A DNA stretch of 64,000 bases from Cyanidium caldarium (GCA_026184775.1 JANCYW010000012.1:186001-250000), one strand, 5' to 3'; shown: positions 1-9,838, counted from the stretch's first letter. Numbers and translations: made by a program. Notes: generated by a model from the letters alone, not told the origin.

Positions 1-2303
1 GACAGTTTGGATTGCAAATCGGTCACGCTCGTGGCGGCCACGATGGGCACGCGCGACCGCAACGCCGAGAGGCGCTTGGGCATGTTGCCGGTCCGGGTGA
101 ACACGATGATGGCCGCCGCGTCCAGACACTCCGCCAGGGAGACGGCAGCGCGCGCCATGGCCTCCACCACGCGTTCGGGGTCGCGGCAACAGGCAGCAAA
201 CTCGACGTGCGGGTCGAGCCCCTGGTGGGCGCGCTCATCGGCGACCAGCTGTTCGTTCTGGCGTGTCACAATATGGCGCATGGTGGCGCAAGCCCGAATC
301 GGGTACTTGCCCTTGGCGCTCTCGCCGCTGAGCATCACCGCATCGGCGCCCTGTTCCACGGCGTGCGCCACGTCGGAGGCCTCGGCACGCGTCGGGATCG
401 GCTTCTCGATCATCGATTCGAGCATCTCGGTGGCGGTGATGCACACTTTGCCGGCGCCGCGGCACTGTCGCACCATAAACGACTGCACGATGGGCACCTC
501 CTCCAGCGGCAGCTCGCTGCCCAAATCGCCACGTGCCACCATGACGCCGTCGCTGGCGTCGAGAATCTCCGGCAGATTCTTCACGCCCTTGACGCTCTCA
601 ATTTTGCTGATGATCCAGGCGCGCGAGCCGAGTCGCTCCACAAACTGGCGCACGCGAAACACTGTCTCGGCGTCGTTCACAAACGACAGCGCAATGTAGT
701 CGACATTCAATTCGGTGACGCCGAACTCGATATCTTTCCAGTCGGATTCGGTCACCGAGGGCAACGACACGGTCTTACCGCGCACGTTGAGGTGGCGGCG
801 GGCGGTCATTTCGCCGCCATCCACCACCCGGCATACCAGGTCATGCGTCTGCTCGCGCTTGCTCTCCACTACAAACTCCAACAGACCACCATCCACCAGC
901 ACCGGATCGCCCACATCCACATCTTTGAAGAAACCAGGATAACTAACGCCCAATACGGGCACCACCACCACCGCCGCCGTCGAGTCGCCGCCAGCGGCCG
1001 TCTCCCGTTCCGGCTCCGGCTGCGCGGTGAACGCCTCGTGCGTGCAGCGCAGTAAGATCCGGGTGCCTTGCGCCAACACGATCGCCTCATTCTGCAACGC
1101 CTCGTGCGCTGCATCCGCACTCACCATACCGCACTGCACCATCTGGTCAGCGAGCTGCTTGGCGCGAGTCATCTCGCCGCTGCGCACTTCGGCGCCCTTC
1201 GAGTCCAGCATTTTGGCGATCTTCACAAACAGCGCGCTCTTGGCGTCGGACTTGTGGTCGCCGGCCACGCCAATGCTGTTCAGCGAATCGCTGGAGCCGG
1301 AGAAGCTGGCGGCGCTGGAGCTGGGTGGCGGCCGCGACTCACCCTCTGCCCCGGTCGCCGCCCCCGCTTGCGATTCTTGCGATAACCACCGGCGCCGCGC
1401 CTTTTCGAAGCGTTCCTCGTTGAGGCGGTCCACAATGTCGGAGACGCGCTTGTGATAGTCGTGGGTGCCGTGACTAAAGTTCATGCGCACCACATCCATC
1501 CCCACATCTGCTAACGCCTTGATCTGCTCATAGGTGTCGGTGGCCGGACCGATGGTGCACACGATTTTGGTGCGCCGCAGCTGATTGCGGGTGACCCGCC
1601 GCTCGGGCGGTCTGCCGTCGTTACCACCACCCACTTGGGCCGCGGCCGCCTCCAACCCAGTGTCGGTGGTGCGGTTGGAAGGCGCTGCCGCAGACGCCGC
1701 CGGCTTCTCGGTGGCCATGGCCACGCCAGCCGTCGGAGAGGCCGAGGCACTGGCCGCCGCTTCACCGCCACCGCTCATCGACGTCCCGCCGGCCATATTT
1801 GTGCGAGAATTCGACGGTACAATAACAGAGCGCAGACGCCGTAGTAGCGGATCCGGATCTTTCGGATGGTTGGCGTACGTCTCGTACATTTCGGAGACGC
1901 GCAACGGCTGCTGGCGTTGGGCAGAAACGAAACCGACACCCGATGATCGACGGCGGTCAACGCGCGGTCGGGAGGGCGCAGAATCCGCGCGCGCGGTCGC
2001 ATCCGTTGCGCGGTCGCATCGCGCGGAACGCTTTTCGACGGTGGTGCACAACGGCGGGGCGGGGGACACCAGTGCGGGGAGGGCAATGGGAGAGACGGCG
2101 GACGAGGGGTCAGTGCAGGGAATGTCTTGGAGAATGCAATATTGAACATGGGAGTGAGTGTGGCAGAGGGGATGGTATCGTGTGTGAGAATAGGGAGAGT
2201 CTGAGAGGTCATCTCGGGCGGAGTAAGCGGGACAAACCGGGAACGCTTCGGAGATGAACACGGGAACGCTCTCCTGCTGCGCGCTGCAATGCGCAGTGTC
2301 CAT
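1..2303 (-). CDS. Pyruvate kinase, 3' end beyond the left edge
   Basis: Glycolytic enzyme turning phosphoenolpyruvate plus ADP into pyruvate plus ATP. Read on the minus strand, the barrel begins near residue 242 with RTKIVCTIGPATDTY, then DVVRMNFSHG. An unusual serine-rich insertion of about 60 residues precedes MLDSKGAEVRSG, the variant form of the family's LDTKGPEIRTG loop. Further on come the catalytic-lysine segment IISKIES, MVARGDLG, and the ITATEMLESM segment. The C-terminal domain is cut by the window edge. The frame stays open upstream to an ATG at 2301-2303, giving about 240 residues of low-complexity leader; ATG 1887-1889 is a more conservative start. The leader could be a targeting peptide, but this is not shown. 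It diverges from the 5'-nucleotidase at 2501. Confidence 0.9.
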   Translation of the reverse strand, partial: MDTAHCSAQQESVPVFISEAFPVCPAYSARDDLSDSPYSHTRYHPLCHTHSHVQYCILQDIPCTDPSSAVSPIALPALVSPAPPLCTTVEKRSARCDRATDATARADSAPSRPRVDRRRSSGVGFVSAQRQQPLRVSEMYETYANHPKDPDPLLRRLRSVIVPSNSRTNMAGGTSMSGGGEAAASASASPTAGVAMATEKPAASAAAPSNRTTDTGLEAAAAQVGGGNDGRPPERRVTRNQLRRTKIVCTIGPATDTYEQIKALADVGMDVVRMNFSHGTHDYHKRVSDIVDRLNEERFEKARRRWLSQESQAGAATGAEGESRPPPSSSAASFSGSSDSLNSIGVAGDHKSDAKSALFVKIAKMLDSKGAEVRSGEMTRAKQLADQMVQCGMVSADAAHEALQNEAIVLAQGTRILLRCTHEAFTAQPEPERETAAGGDSTAAVVVVPVLGVSYPGFFKDVDVGDPVLVDGGLLEFVVESKREQTHDLVCRVVDGGEMTARRHLNVRGKTVSLPSVTESDWKDIEFGVTELNVDYIALSFVNDAETVFRVRQFVERLGSRAWIISKIESVKGVKNLPEILDASDGVMVARGDLGSELPLEEVPIVQSFMVRQCRGAGKVCITATEMLESMIEKPIPTRAEASDVAHAVEQGADAVMLSGESAKGKYPIRACATMRHIVTRQNEQLVADERAHQGLDPHVEFAACCRDPERVVEAMARAAVSLAECLDAAAIIVFTRTGNMPKRLSALRSRVPIVAATSVTDLQSKL

Positions 2304-2500
2304 ACTGACCCCTCGACAGTGTGTCTCTCGAGCACGCCCTCGTCTTGAACCGTCCGCGGAGGGACACGGCCGGAATCGGTGTGGGAAGAGGACTCGTCCG
2401 ATTGTCGTTTGCGGTGCCCGCTCCCACGTTCTCGCCATGGCGCTGTCAGTGAACTGCTGGCTCTGAGCCGCTCTTGCTGCCCTGAACTTCATCACTGGCC
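2304..2500. promoter_or_regulatory. Divergent intergenic region, pyruvate kinase / 5'-nucleotidase
   Basis: About 200 bp separate the upstream ATG chosen for pyruvate kinase (minus) from the ATG of the 5'-nucleotidase (plus). It should hold both promoters. I see no clear core element. If pyruvate kinase starts at 1889 instead, the region is about 600 bp. Confidence 0.3.
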
Positions 2501-4351
2501 ATGCCACCCGCTTTCCTGGAGGTGCTGCGGGTGGGGCCGTGGCTGCGCACTGTCCCATGTCGCGGCACCGCCCAGACCGCCGCCCTCGCACGGCGCTCGT
2601 TCTCGCGACGAATGAACCACGTGGTGGCGGTGGCGCGCGAGTCCAAACGGAATGCGGTGCCGCGCAAGACGCCTCTGCGCAAGTCTGCCAAAGCCGCCGC
2701 CGGGCCGTTGGCGACTGTCACCTCCACCTCTCCAAACGACCCCGAGGCGGAACAGGGACCGTCGCGGTACCTGGGGGAGATCTTCTGCAACCGCTCGCTG
2801 AACATGCGCTCCGTCAAAGCGGTCGGCTTCGATATGGACTATACGCTGGCGCACTACAAACCGGAGACGTTTGAGCGACTGGCGTACGAGGGCGCCCTGA
2901 AGCGCCTGGTCACGGCCGGCTACCCGGAGGCGCTGTTGCAGACAGCGCAGCCGTACGATCCGTCCGCGTACGTGCGTGGCCTGATGATCGACAAGAGGCG
3001 CGGCAACGTGATCAAAATGGACCGCCACAAGTACGTCAAACTGGCGTTCCACGGCTTTCGCCGCCTCACCAAGGCCGAGCGCGACGCCCTGTACAATCCG
3101 GCGGTGGCCGCGTGGTCCGCCTTCACCGAGCCGGAGTACGCGGTGGTGGACACGCTCTTCTCCCTGCCGGACGCGTTTCTGTTCAGCAAGATCGTCGAGT
3201 ACAAGGATGCGCATCCGGACGCCATCGACAAACCGTACGACGCTATCTACCGCGATGTGCGACGGGCGGTCGACCTGTGTCACCGCGACGGCTACATCAA
3301 GTCGCGCGTCGCTGACAATCCCGGCCTCTTTATCGATTACGATCCGCACCTGATCTCGGTGCTGAAGCGAATGAAACGTTCCGGCCGGAGGACGTTCCTG
3401 CTCACCAACTCGCTGTGGGACTACACCAACGTGGTGATGAATTTCCTGATGGGCAACGCGCCCGGCGTACTGCACGACGACTGGCTGCAGCTGTTCGACG
3501 TGGTCATCGTGGGCGCCAACAAACCCGGTTTCCTGACCGATCCACGCCTGTGGATGTACCGCGTCGATCCGAGCACGCCGCAGGGCAGGCTCAGCAACAC
3601 CGAGGGCATCATCGACGGCCGGGTGGACGATTTCCTGCGCGAGGGGCGCGTGCTGCAGGGCGGCAACTACACGCACCTGCACGAGATCCTGGAATTGTCG
3701 TCCGGCAGCCAGGTGCTCTACGTGGGCGATCACATGTTCAGCGATATCCTGCGCTCCAAGCGGCAGCTGGGATGGCGCACGATGCTCATCATCCCGGAGT
3801 TGCAACACGAGATCGATGTGCTGCTGCAGACGGGCCCGCAGCGGCGTCGCGTGGACGACCTGCACATGCTGCGTGATGAGCTGGACGAGGTGATCGATCG
3901 CAGCGTGTCCGAGCTGCTGGCGCTGGCCGAAGACAAAGCGCCTCTGGATTCGAAGGGCGAGGCGGTGGCGGCGGCCGTGAGGGAAACCGAACAGGGGCGC
4001 GAACTGCGCGCCGCCATCGAAGAGGCCGAACGCGAACTGGCACAAGTGAAACAGCGGTTAGCCACCGAGACCGAACAGCTGCATGCGCGTTTCCACCCGG
4101 TGTGGGGACAGTTGTTCAAGACCGGCTACCAGAATAGCCGCTTCGCCGAGCAGGTGGAACACTATGCGTGTTTGTACACCAGCAAGGTGAGCAACCTGCG
4201 ATTCGTATCGCCGGAGATCACCTTCCGGTGCATCAGCGATCAGTGCCCGCACGACCGGCTGGCGGAGACGCCCACCCGACGCATTCTGGAGCGGCGGCTG
4301 CACATCCAACAGCAGGCGGTAGGGAGAGAGGTGAGGGGAGAGTGTGGATGA
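2501..4351 (+). CDS. HAD-superfamily IMP/GMP-type 5'-nucleotidase (cN-II family)
   Basis: A 616-residue protein of the eukaryotic HAD-IG 5'-nucleotidase family, which dephosphorylates purine nucleoside monophosphates. HAD motif I is VGFDMDYTLAHYKPETFERL, with the nucleophile and acid/base Asp pair at about residues 111-113. Motif II is LLTNSLWDY near residue 301. The conserved pre-motif LYVGDHMFSDILRSKRQLGW near residue 407 supplies the metal-binding Asp. A charged helical stretch, probably coiled coil, follows at about 490-530. The first 90 residues are basic and serine/alanine rich, like an organelle presequence, but ATG codons at residue 38 and near 102 leave the mature start open. Length fits the family (about 500-600 residues). 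Function is confident at family level; substrate is not determined. Confidence 0.85.
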   Translation: MPPAFLEVLRVGPWLRTVPCRGTAQTAALARRSFSRRMNHVVAVARESKRNAVPRKTPLRKSAKAAAGPLATVTSTSPNDPEAEQGPSRYLGEIFCNRSLNMRSVKAVGFDMDYTLAHYKPETFERLAYEGALKRLVTAGYPEALLQTAQPYDPSAYVRGLMIDKRRGNVIKMDRHKYVKLAFHGFRRLTKAERDALYNPAVAAWSAFTEPEYAVVDTLFSLPDAFLFSKIVEYKDAHPDAIDKPYDAIYRDVRRAVDLCHRDGYIKSRVADNPGLFIDYDPHLISVLKRMKRSGRRTFLLTNSLWDYTNVVMNFLMGNAPGVLHDDWLQLFDVVIVGANKPGFLTDPRLWMYRVDPSTPQGRLSNTEGIIDGRVDDFLREGRVLQGGNYTHLHEILELSSGSQVLYVGDHMFSDILRSKRQLGWRTMLIIPELQHEIDVLLQTGPQRRRVDDLHMLRDELDEVIDRSVSELLALAEDKAPLDSKGEAVAAAVRETEQGRELRAAIEEAERELAQVKQRLATETEQLHARFHPVWGQLFKTGYQNSRFAEQVEHYACLYTSKVSNLRFVSPEITFRCISDQCPHDRLAETPTRRILERRLHIQQQAVGREVRGECG

Positions 4352-4525
4352 CGAACGTCGACGTCGTAGATAGCTAACTAGAGAATAAAGGGAGGAACGC
4401 TACGTACGAAGGGAGGATGGCCCGGCGTGGCGGCTTGAGAGGCGACCGCGATGCGCCTGTGCCGCGGACACGAGACAGTATCGATCGATCTCTCACTCGT
4501 CTTTCTCTCTCTCTCTCATTACCGT
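4352..4525. other. Convergent intergenic region with CT-rich tract
   Basis: This 174 bp gap lies between the stop of the 5'-nucleotidase (plus) and the stop of the Sec1/Munc18 gene (minus). It contains an ATAA/AATAAAG-like stretch near 4382 and a CTCTCTCTCT run near 4505-4518. It probably holds the two 3' ends; no gene is seen. Confidence 0.3.
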
Positions 4526-7500
4526 TTATCGACGATAGAAAAAGCGCGATAGGCTGCTGGAACGGCGACGACGGCCGTTGCCTCCCGTGCCGTGCGTGTC
4601 GTCGAAGCCGTTCCCGTTGCGCGGCGTGCGCCGCGGGGTGGTCACCGTGCCGCGCTCCAGTGGGTTACGGCCACGAGCACTGCCGCCACCGGCGTCTGCG
4701 CCGCTCCCCGCTGGCGCATCCAGTTCGGTGCCGTGGAAGCGTCGGGTGTTGACGGCGTCGTGGCGGCCGAGCGCGCGCAACGACTCTACCATGCGCGCCG
4801 GCGTGAGGATGTGCGTGGCCCCGAGGTACACATTCGCCGAGCACGCCTCGCTGATTTCGTAGGCTGCCCGAGTCTCCGAGGCGCAGGCGCCGCCCACCAC
4901 AAACAAGATGATGCGTTGGCGCGGCGATGAGGTGTCGGCGGTGTCGACTTTTTTGGCGGCATCGCCGGCGCCCTCGTCCTCGCTCAGGTACGGAGCATCG
5001 CGCACACCGCCGCCGCGCTCCAAATCCTCCGACGAACGCGACCGCCGCCGCACCGCTGACGACGAACGCCGTCGCCGCACCGAACACACCCGTTGCGAGG
5101 CCGTCGATGGCAGGCGCGCGCTGCCCTCCCGATCGCGCGAGCAGGAACGCGACCGGGTGCGCTCGGGCGGAGCCGCACCGTCGGCCGCCTCGTCTTCGCG
5201 CTGACCGGTCACGGTGGGAAAGGCTCGCGTGGACAATCGACCACGCGCTGCCGCCTCGGCCACATCGCGCACCAGCGGCACGAACCGCGACAGATCGTGC
5301 GTGTGCGGCGCGCCGTTGCCGCCGCCTCCCTGAAAGTGCCGCAGCGCCCGCGCCGCCAGTGCCTGCACCTCCGCAACATCCTTGCGCAGATGCACACCTA
5401 GCATCGAGCGCAACAACCCCGAGATCACCTCCTTGCCGCTGCCCACATCACCCATAGCGTCCAGCAAGTCATCCACATCGCGCGCCGAGACGTCCATCGT
5501 GGCCACCACCACGGCCAACAGACGAATTTTGTCTTCGATAGGGACGTGCTCGTCGCGCAGTATGAGCGCCGTGCGCTGTGCGGCCTCCGCTGCCTCCATG
5601 CTCTTGCCCTGGCAATCGATCAGGCCGCACGCCAGATCCTGTTCGCACAGCGCGGTGCGCTGCAGGTGGCGTTCGCGGAACAGGCGCATGCAGCAGTCCA
5701 CCAGGTCCATGTGCACCGCGTACTTGCCGATTCGCTGCTGTTGCATCGGCGACAGGAATCGCGGCGATTCCGTCAGCGCCGGCCATAATGATGGCGCGCC
5801 CGACGCGCTGAGCACATCCTCGTCGCGGCTGAGGCCGGAACGCGGAGTGGCCACACTGCCGCGGATGGCCGCGTTGATGCGACCGATCACATCCATCAAG
5901 TGCAGGTGGCGCAGCTCCGGCCAGGCCGCATCGGCGTACTCGTCCAGCAGCGCCTCTTGGGGTACGGGTGCCTCGGCGTCCTTGCCGCGCACGGTGTAGG
6001 CGTAGCGTGCGCCGCCCGTATCCACGGTATCCACCGCCAGCAGGTCGTTGCACATGGCCTGGTAGGTGAATTCGTGCAGCAGCGGCGCCACCGGATCGAT
6101 GGAGCGGTCCAGGATGATGAGCACGGTGTGGCTGCGTTCGGCGGCGCGCTCCGAGGTTGGCGAATCGGCATCCGCAGCGGTCACCGTCAGCTCCTGCGCC
6201 GTCTGCTGGGCGCCGCGCATGCCACCGGGCACGCTAGCCTCGTACTCCTCAATGGCCTCGTGCAGCGCCTGCGCCACCGACTCGGCCACGCCGCACGCAC
6301 TGCGCTGGTAGCGGATGCGCGGCACCTCGCCGATCAAGTGACACAGGGTGAGCAGGTTGCGGGCAATCTCCTGCACCATTTCCTGCTTCTCCAGCGCCAA
6401 TGCCATGCGGTGCGGCGCCGACAGCCCCGCCGCGCCCTCCGCCGGGCCGAACAGCACCTCCAGCGCCCGACCGTGATCCAGCGAGAACACACGCTGTTCG
6501 ATGGCCATCAGATCCAGATTCAGCTCGGTGAAGGTGAGCAGGCGCTGCACCAACACGGGTGCATCGCGCAGCTGTTTCAGCATCTCGTCGGGCACGCGAG
6601 CGGTGGTGAACACGTGCGCTGCGCGGTACTTGATGGTGGCCGGCGGCATCACCGCGCGGCCGCCGATCGCCGGGTCAGTGCCGCGGCGCGGCGTGGCCGC
6701 ATCCGGGCGCGGAAAGTCGGCCACCAGCCGTTCCAGCGAGCGCGCGCTGGGCGTCACAAAGTACACCGCCGAGAGGCGCGTCATCGCTTCCCGTTCACCC
6801 TCCAATGACTCCACCACCAGCGCACCCTCCTGGATGAGGTCGGTCAGGCGGCAGGCAGCCGATAGGATGGCCAACGCGCGCCGATCGGCCACCACCACCA
6901 CCGCCAGCTTCTTGGTCACGGTGCCGCCGCCGCCGCCGCTGGCCCACCCGACGGCAGTACCCGTGGTCAGTACCTCGCGCGCGTGCTCCTCGGCGATCTT
7001 CACGATGCGCATCATGCCCTGGAGGATACGCGCCCGCGCCAGCTCCCGCAGTGTCACCAGCCCGGCATGCCGTCCCGCACTCATGCCATTGTACAGCGGG
7101 TCGGCGGCCACCGAGGGTACGGCCGGCATCGGGCCGCCCGCCCCCGACAACAGACGCTTGGCGGCCTCTTCGGCCGCTTTGGCCGCCTGCTGTTCGCGGT
7201 ACTTTTGGGTGGCAGCCGCGGCGGCGGCTTTTGTGAGTAGCGCGTCCTGTTCGGCTTTGCGACGTCGGTATCGCCGCCAGAAGAAGATGCCAACTGCCGC
7301 CACGGTAGCCGCGGCCACGAAGCCGACCACGATACCAGCGATGGCGCCGCTCGGCACCGAGGACGACGACGCCGAGGGCATGGCGATGGGCGTCGGCGTC
7401 GCGGTGATGGTGCCGGTGTGTTCGGTGATGGATACCACTTTCATTTCCGCCCGAGGCGCGCTCGCCGCCGTCTCTAGCACCGATGACAAGAACAACGAGC

Positions 7501-8503
7501 CGTTGATCAGGTTGCTCACGTGGCCCACATCGGACGGCGCGGTGGACACTTGAATCGCCACCGCAGTGGTGTTGGAGTCGGCGGGGGCGCGCACGGCCGC
7601 CCATAGGCCGGGCAGCAATTCGTCCAAGTTGGCCGCCAGATGCCACTGTAGCGGGTCGTCGTCGTCGCCGTCTGCAACCGCGGCTGGTAACCAGCGCTCG
7701 GCCACAACGATGGTGGAGGTGGTGGGCGAGCCCTGCGAATGCGTCGATTTGCTGTGGGCGTCCTCGAACTGGCCCGGTCGCGCCACCAAACTGGTGGTGT
7801 TGATCTGCGACGGGTAACTGCAGCGAGCGCACTCGCCTTGGAGGGACTGCGTCAGGTTGCCGATGAACGCCTTCCGGAAGGTGGCGTCGTTAAATAGCGA
7901 CGACGATACGCCGCTCGCGTCGGCCAACACGTCCAGCACTGCGGTGTTGTTGGCAGGCGGTGAGAACGACGGCACCGGCACCGGCACCACCGTGGTGGAA
8001 GCGGCAGGCGACGGTGGCGGGGTAGGTGTGGGCGTTGCGGTGGGCGTCGAAGTTGGTGTGGGTGTGGCGGTGATGGACGCGTTGGACGACGCCGCGAACG
8101 ACGGTATCGTCGCACTCGGGGACGGAGAGGCCGTCGCCGTCCTGTTCGCGGAGGCAGTGGCACTCGGCGACGAGCTCGTGGCGGTCGCGGTGGCCGATCC
8201 GCTCGTCGCCGAAGGCGTTGCCGTCGCCGTGGCGGTGGGGCTTCTCGTCGGCGTCGGCGTCGGCGTCGCGTTGACGGACGGTGTCGGCGGGGATGTGGTG
8301 GTGCCCGCGGCCAGCGCCGGCGTCGCCGGAGTGGTCTGCCGGAAGACGACGGGTAGACGCGCCGCCCGCCAACGCAGAGAGCGACCGAGAAAAGCCGATT
8401 GAGAGCCCAACAGCGCCAGCGACAAGGCGGCCAGCAACACAAGCACCACTGCGCGCATCGGACGGCGCCCACTCGGTACCCCGCTTCGCATCGCGCTGTC
8501 CAT
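4526..8503 (-). CDS. Membrane-anchored Sec1/Munc18 (SM) protein with mucin-like ectodomain
   Basis: One uninterrupted frame of 1325 residues from ATG 8501-8503 (in-frame ATGs also at 8491 and 8458). Residues 16-38 form a signal peptide or anchor (VVLVLLAALSLALLG). Residues about 56-188 are Thr/Ser/Pro/Ala-rich with N-x-S/T sites, like a mucin stalk. A small folded region with two Cys follows at 188-340. Residues 386-409 are a transmembrane helix (AIAGIVVGFVAAATVAAVGI) followed by WRRYRRRK. A full SM domain runs from about residue 488: LIILDRSIDPVAPLLHEFTY, then the C-terminal FVVGGACASETRAAYEIS and LGATHILTP. A long Arg/Ser-rich insert lies before the last block. SM proteins clamp SNARE bundles and are normally soluble, so the anchored ectodomain is odd. 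An internal start near MSAGRHAGLV (about residue 474) could give a soluble form. Confidence 0.8.
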   Translation of the reverse strand: MDSAMRSGVPSGRRPMRAVVLVLLAALSLALLGSQSAFLGRSLRWRAARLPVVFRQTTPATPALAAGTTTSPPTPSVNATPTPTPTRSPTATATATPSATSGSATATATSSSPSATASANRTATASPSPSATIPSFAASSNASITATPTPTSTPTATPTPTPPPSPAASTTVVPVPVPSFSPPANNTAVLDVLADASGVSSSLFNDATFRKAFIGNLTQSLQGECARCSYPSQINTTSLVARPGQFEDAHSKSTHSQGSPTTSTIVVAERWLPAAVADGDDDDPLQWHLAANLDELLPGLWAAVRAPADSNTTAVAIQVSTAPSDVGHVSNLINGSLFLSSVLETAASAPRAEMKVVSITEHTGTITATPTPIAMPSASSSSVPSGAIAGIVVGFVAAATVAAVGIFFWRRYRRRKAEQDALLTKAAAAAATQKYREQQAAKAAEEAAKRLLSGAGGPMPAVPSVAADPLYNGMSAGRHAGLVTLRELARARILQGMMRIVKIAEEHAREVLTTGTAVGWASGGGGGTVTKKLAVVVVADRRALAILSAACRLTDLIQEGALVVESLEGEREAMTRLSAVYFVTPSARSLERLVADFPRPDAATPRRGTDPAIGGRAVMPPATIKYRAAHVFTTARVPDEMLKQLRDAPVLVQRLLTFTELNLDLMAIEQRVFSLDHGRALEVLFGPAEGAAGLSAPHRMALALEKQEMVQEIARNLLTLCHLIGEVPRIRYQRSACGVAESVAQALHEAIEEYEASVPGGMRGAQQTAQELTVTAADADSPTSERAAERSHTVLIILDRSIDPVAPLLHEFTYQAMCNDLLAVDTVDTGGARYAYTVRGKDAEAPVPQEALLDEYADAAWPELRHLHLMDVIGRINAAIRGSVATPRSGLSRDEDVLSASGAPSLWPALTESPRFLSPMQQQRIGKYAVHMDLVDCCMRLFRERHLQRTALCEQDLACGLIDCQGKSMEAAEAAQRTALILRDEHVPIEDKIRLLAVVVATMDVSARDVDDLLDAMGDVGSGKEVISGLLRSMLGVHLRKDVAEVQALAARALRHFQGGGGNGAPHTHDLSRFVPLVRDVAEAAARGRLSTRAFPTVTGQREDEAADGAAPPERTRSRSCSRDREGSARLPSTASQRVCSVRRRRSSSAVRRRSRSSEDLERGGGVRDAPYLSEDEGAGDAAKKVDTADTSSPRQRIILFVVGGACASETRAAYEISEACSANVYLGATHILTPARMVESLRALGRHDAVNTRRFHGTELDAPAGSGADAGGGSARGRNPLERGTVTTPRRTPRNGNGFDDTHGTGGNGRRRRSSSLSRFFYRR

Positions 8504-8786
8504 GAAAGGGCAACGAGGTGCCTGCGGCGGAGAGGAACCCGATACGGCGCCTTTGTACGAAAAACACGTCATCCAACGAAATCGGCGAGCGCGCGTGTCG
8601 CTTGGAGACCGCGAGTTTAGGGAATTTTTAGGGACTCGGACAGGTTTCTTCCTCAACGCGGGCGTGACATGCAAACGCTCCCCCTCGTCTTTTTAGAACG
8701 CCGCCTTTTCGAGCACCACCTGGACCGGTAGGGTGCTGAACGCCGCGCTCTTGCCCCTTTCATCCAGTAATCCCTTCTTGAGCCTC
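8504..8786. promoter_or_regulatory. Shared divergent promoter region, SM protein / R-SNARE
   Basis: About 280 bp separate the ATG of the SM gene (minus) from that of the R-SNARE gene (plus). Both products act in SNARE-mediated membrane fusion, so co-expression from one region is plausible. That is inferred from layout only; no specific site was recognised. Confidence 0.35.
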
Positions 8787-9626
8787 ATGAGTGCCGATCT
8801 AGAGAGCGGTGCCGCCGCGAAAGAGGCCGACCTCCGCGCCTCTCGACCGACTCAGAACGGCGGCAGTGCCACGGACGCGCACTCCCCTCCAGAGAATCCT
8901 CCCGCCAAACAGGACGCGTGGGGGGGCAAGATTCTCTTCGCCACCATAGCGTATGGCGCACTGCGGCTGGTGACCTACCTGGACAAGCAGGCGGTGGCGA
9001 CCGCGGAGCTGTCGGACTCGAAACTGCCGTTCGAGAACATCGCCGACCGGATATTGGCCAAGACACCCAACAGCGCGGATATCAAGTCATTCTACGAGAC
9101 GGACGAGTTGTCCTTCAACTTCCAAGTGTACCATGGCGTGACCTACTTGTGTGTGTGTCTGCGGGACTATCCGCGGCGGTTGGTGTTCGATTACCTGCGG
9201 CAGGTGCAGCTCAAGTTTGAGGAGCGCTTCTCGAGCGCGGACGAGCTGGCGGTGCGCAAAGCGAACCGGGTGGACGAGTTGAACTCGGCTTTCCGCGGCA
9301 CCCTCAAGGCCATCACCCGAGCGTACTCCACTCGAAAAGACAAGATCGCGCAGGTGCAGGGCGAGGTGGAGGAGGTGAGCGCGATGATGCGGCGCAACAT
9401 CGAAGACACCCTGGAGCGCGGAGAGCGTCTGGATAACCTGGTGGAGCAGGCGGAGGATCTGCGCGGCACTGCCAGTGCGTTTAGTCGGCAATCGCGCAGC
9501 CTGAAGCAGCGTATGTGTCAGAAACAAGCGGCGGCGGCCACCTGTGTGATCATCCTGGTGTTGTTGATTATCGTAGGCGTGGTGTTGGCGGTGGTGCTCT
9601 CCACCCGAAACCGCGGAAGCGGATGA
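8787..9626 (+). CDS. VAMP7-like longin R-SNARE
   Basis: A 279-residue tail-anchored R-SNARE (synaptobrevin/VAMP7 type). It sits on a vesicle or endolysosomal membrane and contributes one helix to the four-helix SNARE bundle. A poor N-terminal 45 residues is followed by a longin domain (about 45-165, starting ILFATIAYGALRLVTY). Then comes the synaptobrevin coiled coil with QVQGEVEEVSAMMRRNIEDT and the zero-layer arginine in LERGERLDNLVEQAEDL. The C-terminal anchor is VIILVLLIIVGVVLAVVL with a short tail. The start is the first ATG, 8787; the frame extends upstream only through GTG. It diverges from the SM-protein gene, a natural partner. Confidence 0.9.
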   Translation: MSADLESGAAAKEADLRASRPTQNGGSATDAHSPPENPPAKQDAWGGKILFATIAYGALRLVTYLDKQAVATAELSDSKLPFENIADRILAKTPNSADIKSFYETDELSFNFQVYHGVTYLCVCLRDYPRRLVFDYLRQVQLKFEERFSSADELAVRKANRVDELNSAFRGTLKAITRAYSTRKDKIAQVQGEVEEVSAMMRRNIEDTLERGERLDNLVEQAEDLRGTASAFSRQSRSLKQRMCQKQAAAATCVIILVLLIIVGVVLAVVLSTRNRGSG

Positions 9627-9838
9627 CGGAGAGGGGCGCATCGGGTACTCTGTTTGTCGAATGCACAGCGGCGGGCGAGTTGAGCGGTAGCGGCAGCAGG
9701 CGCGTCTAGGAAAATGATGCCAGGAATGGAAGTGCGGCGGCCTAGTCGGCGGGCGCAATGCGTGCAGCATGCCAACGCAGAGGAGGGCACCGGGTGGCGC
9801 GGACGGCGTCATGGGCGATGCGGGCATGACGGTAAAAT

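Noticed and set aside
12-1055. Long plus-strand open frames over the pyruvate kinase gene
   Set aside because: Antisense shadows; the minus strand reads a clear pyruvate kinase with active-site motifs.
2492-4045. 517-codon minus-strand frame opposite the 5'-nucleotidase
   Set aside because: His/Val/Gln-rich translation without domains, explained by high GC and low stop density; the plus strand has HAD motifs.
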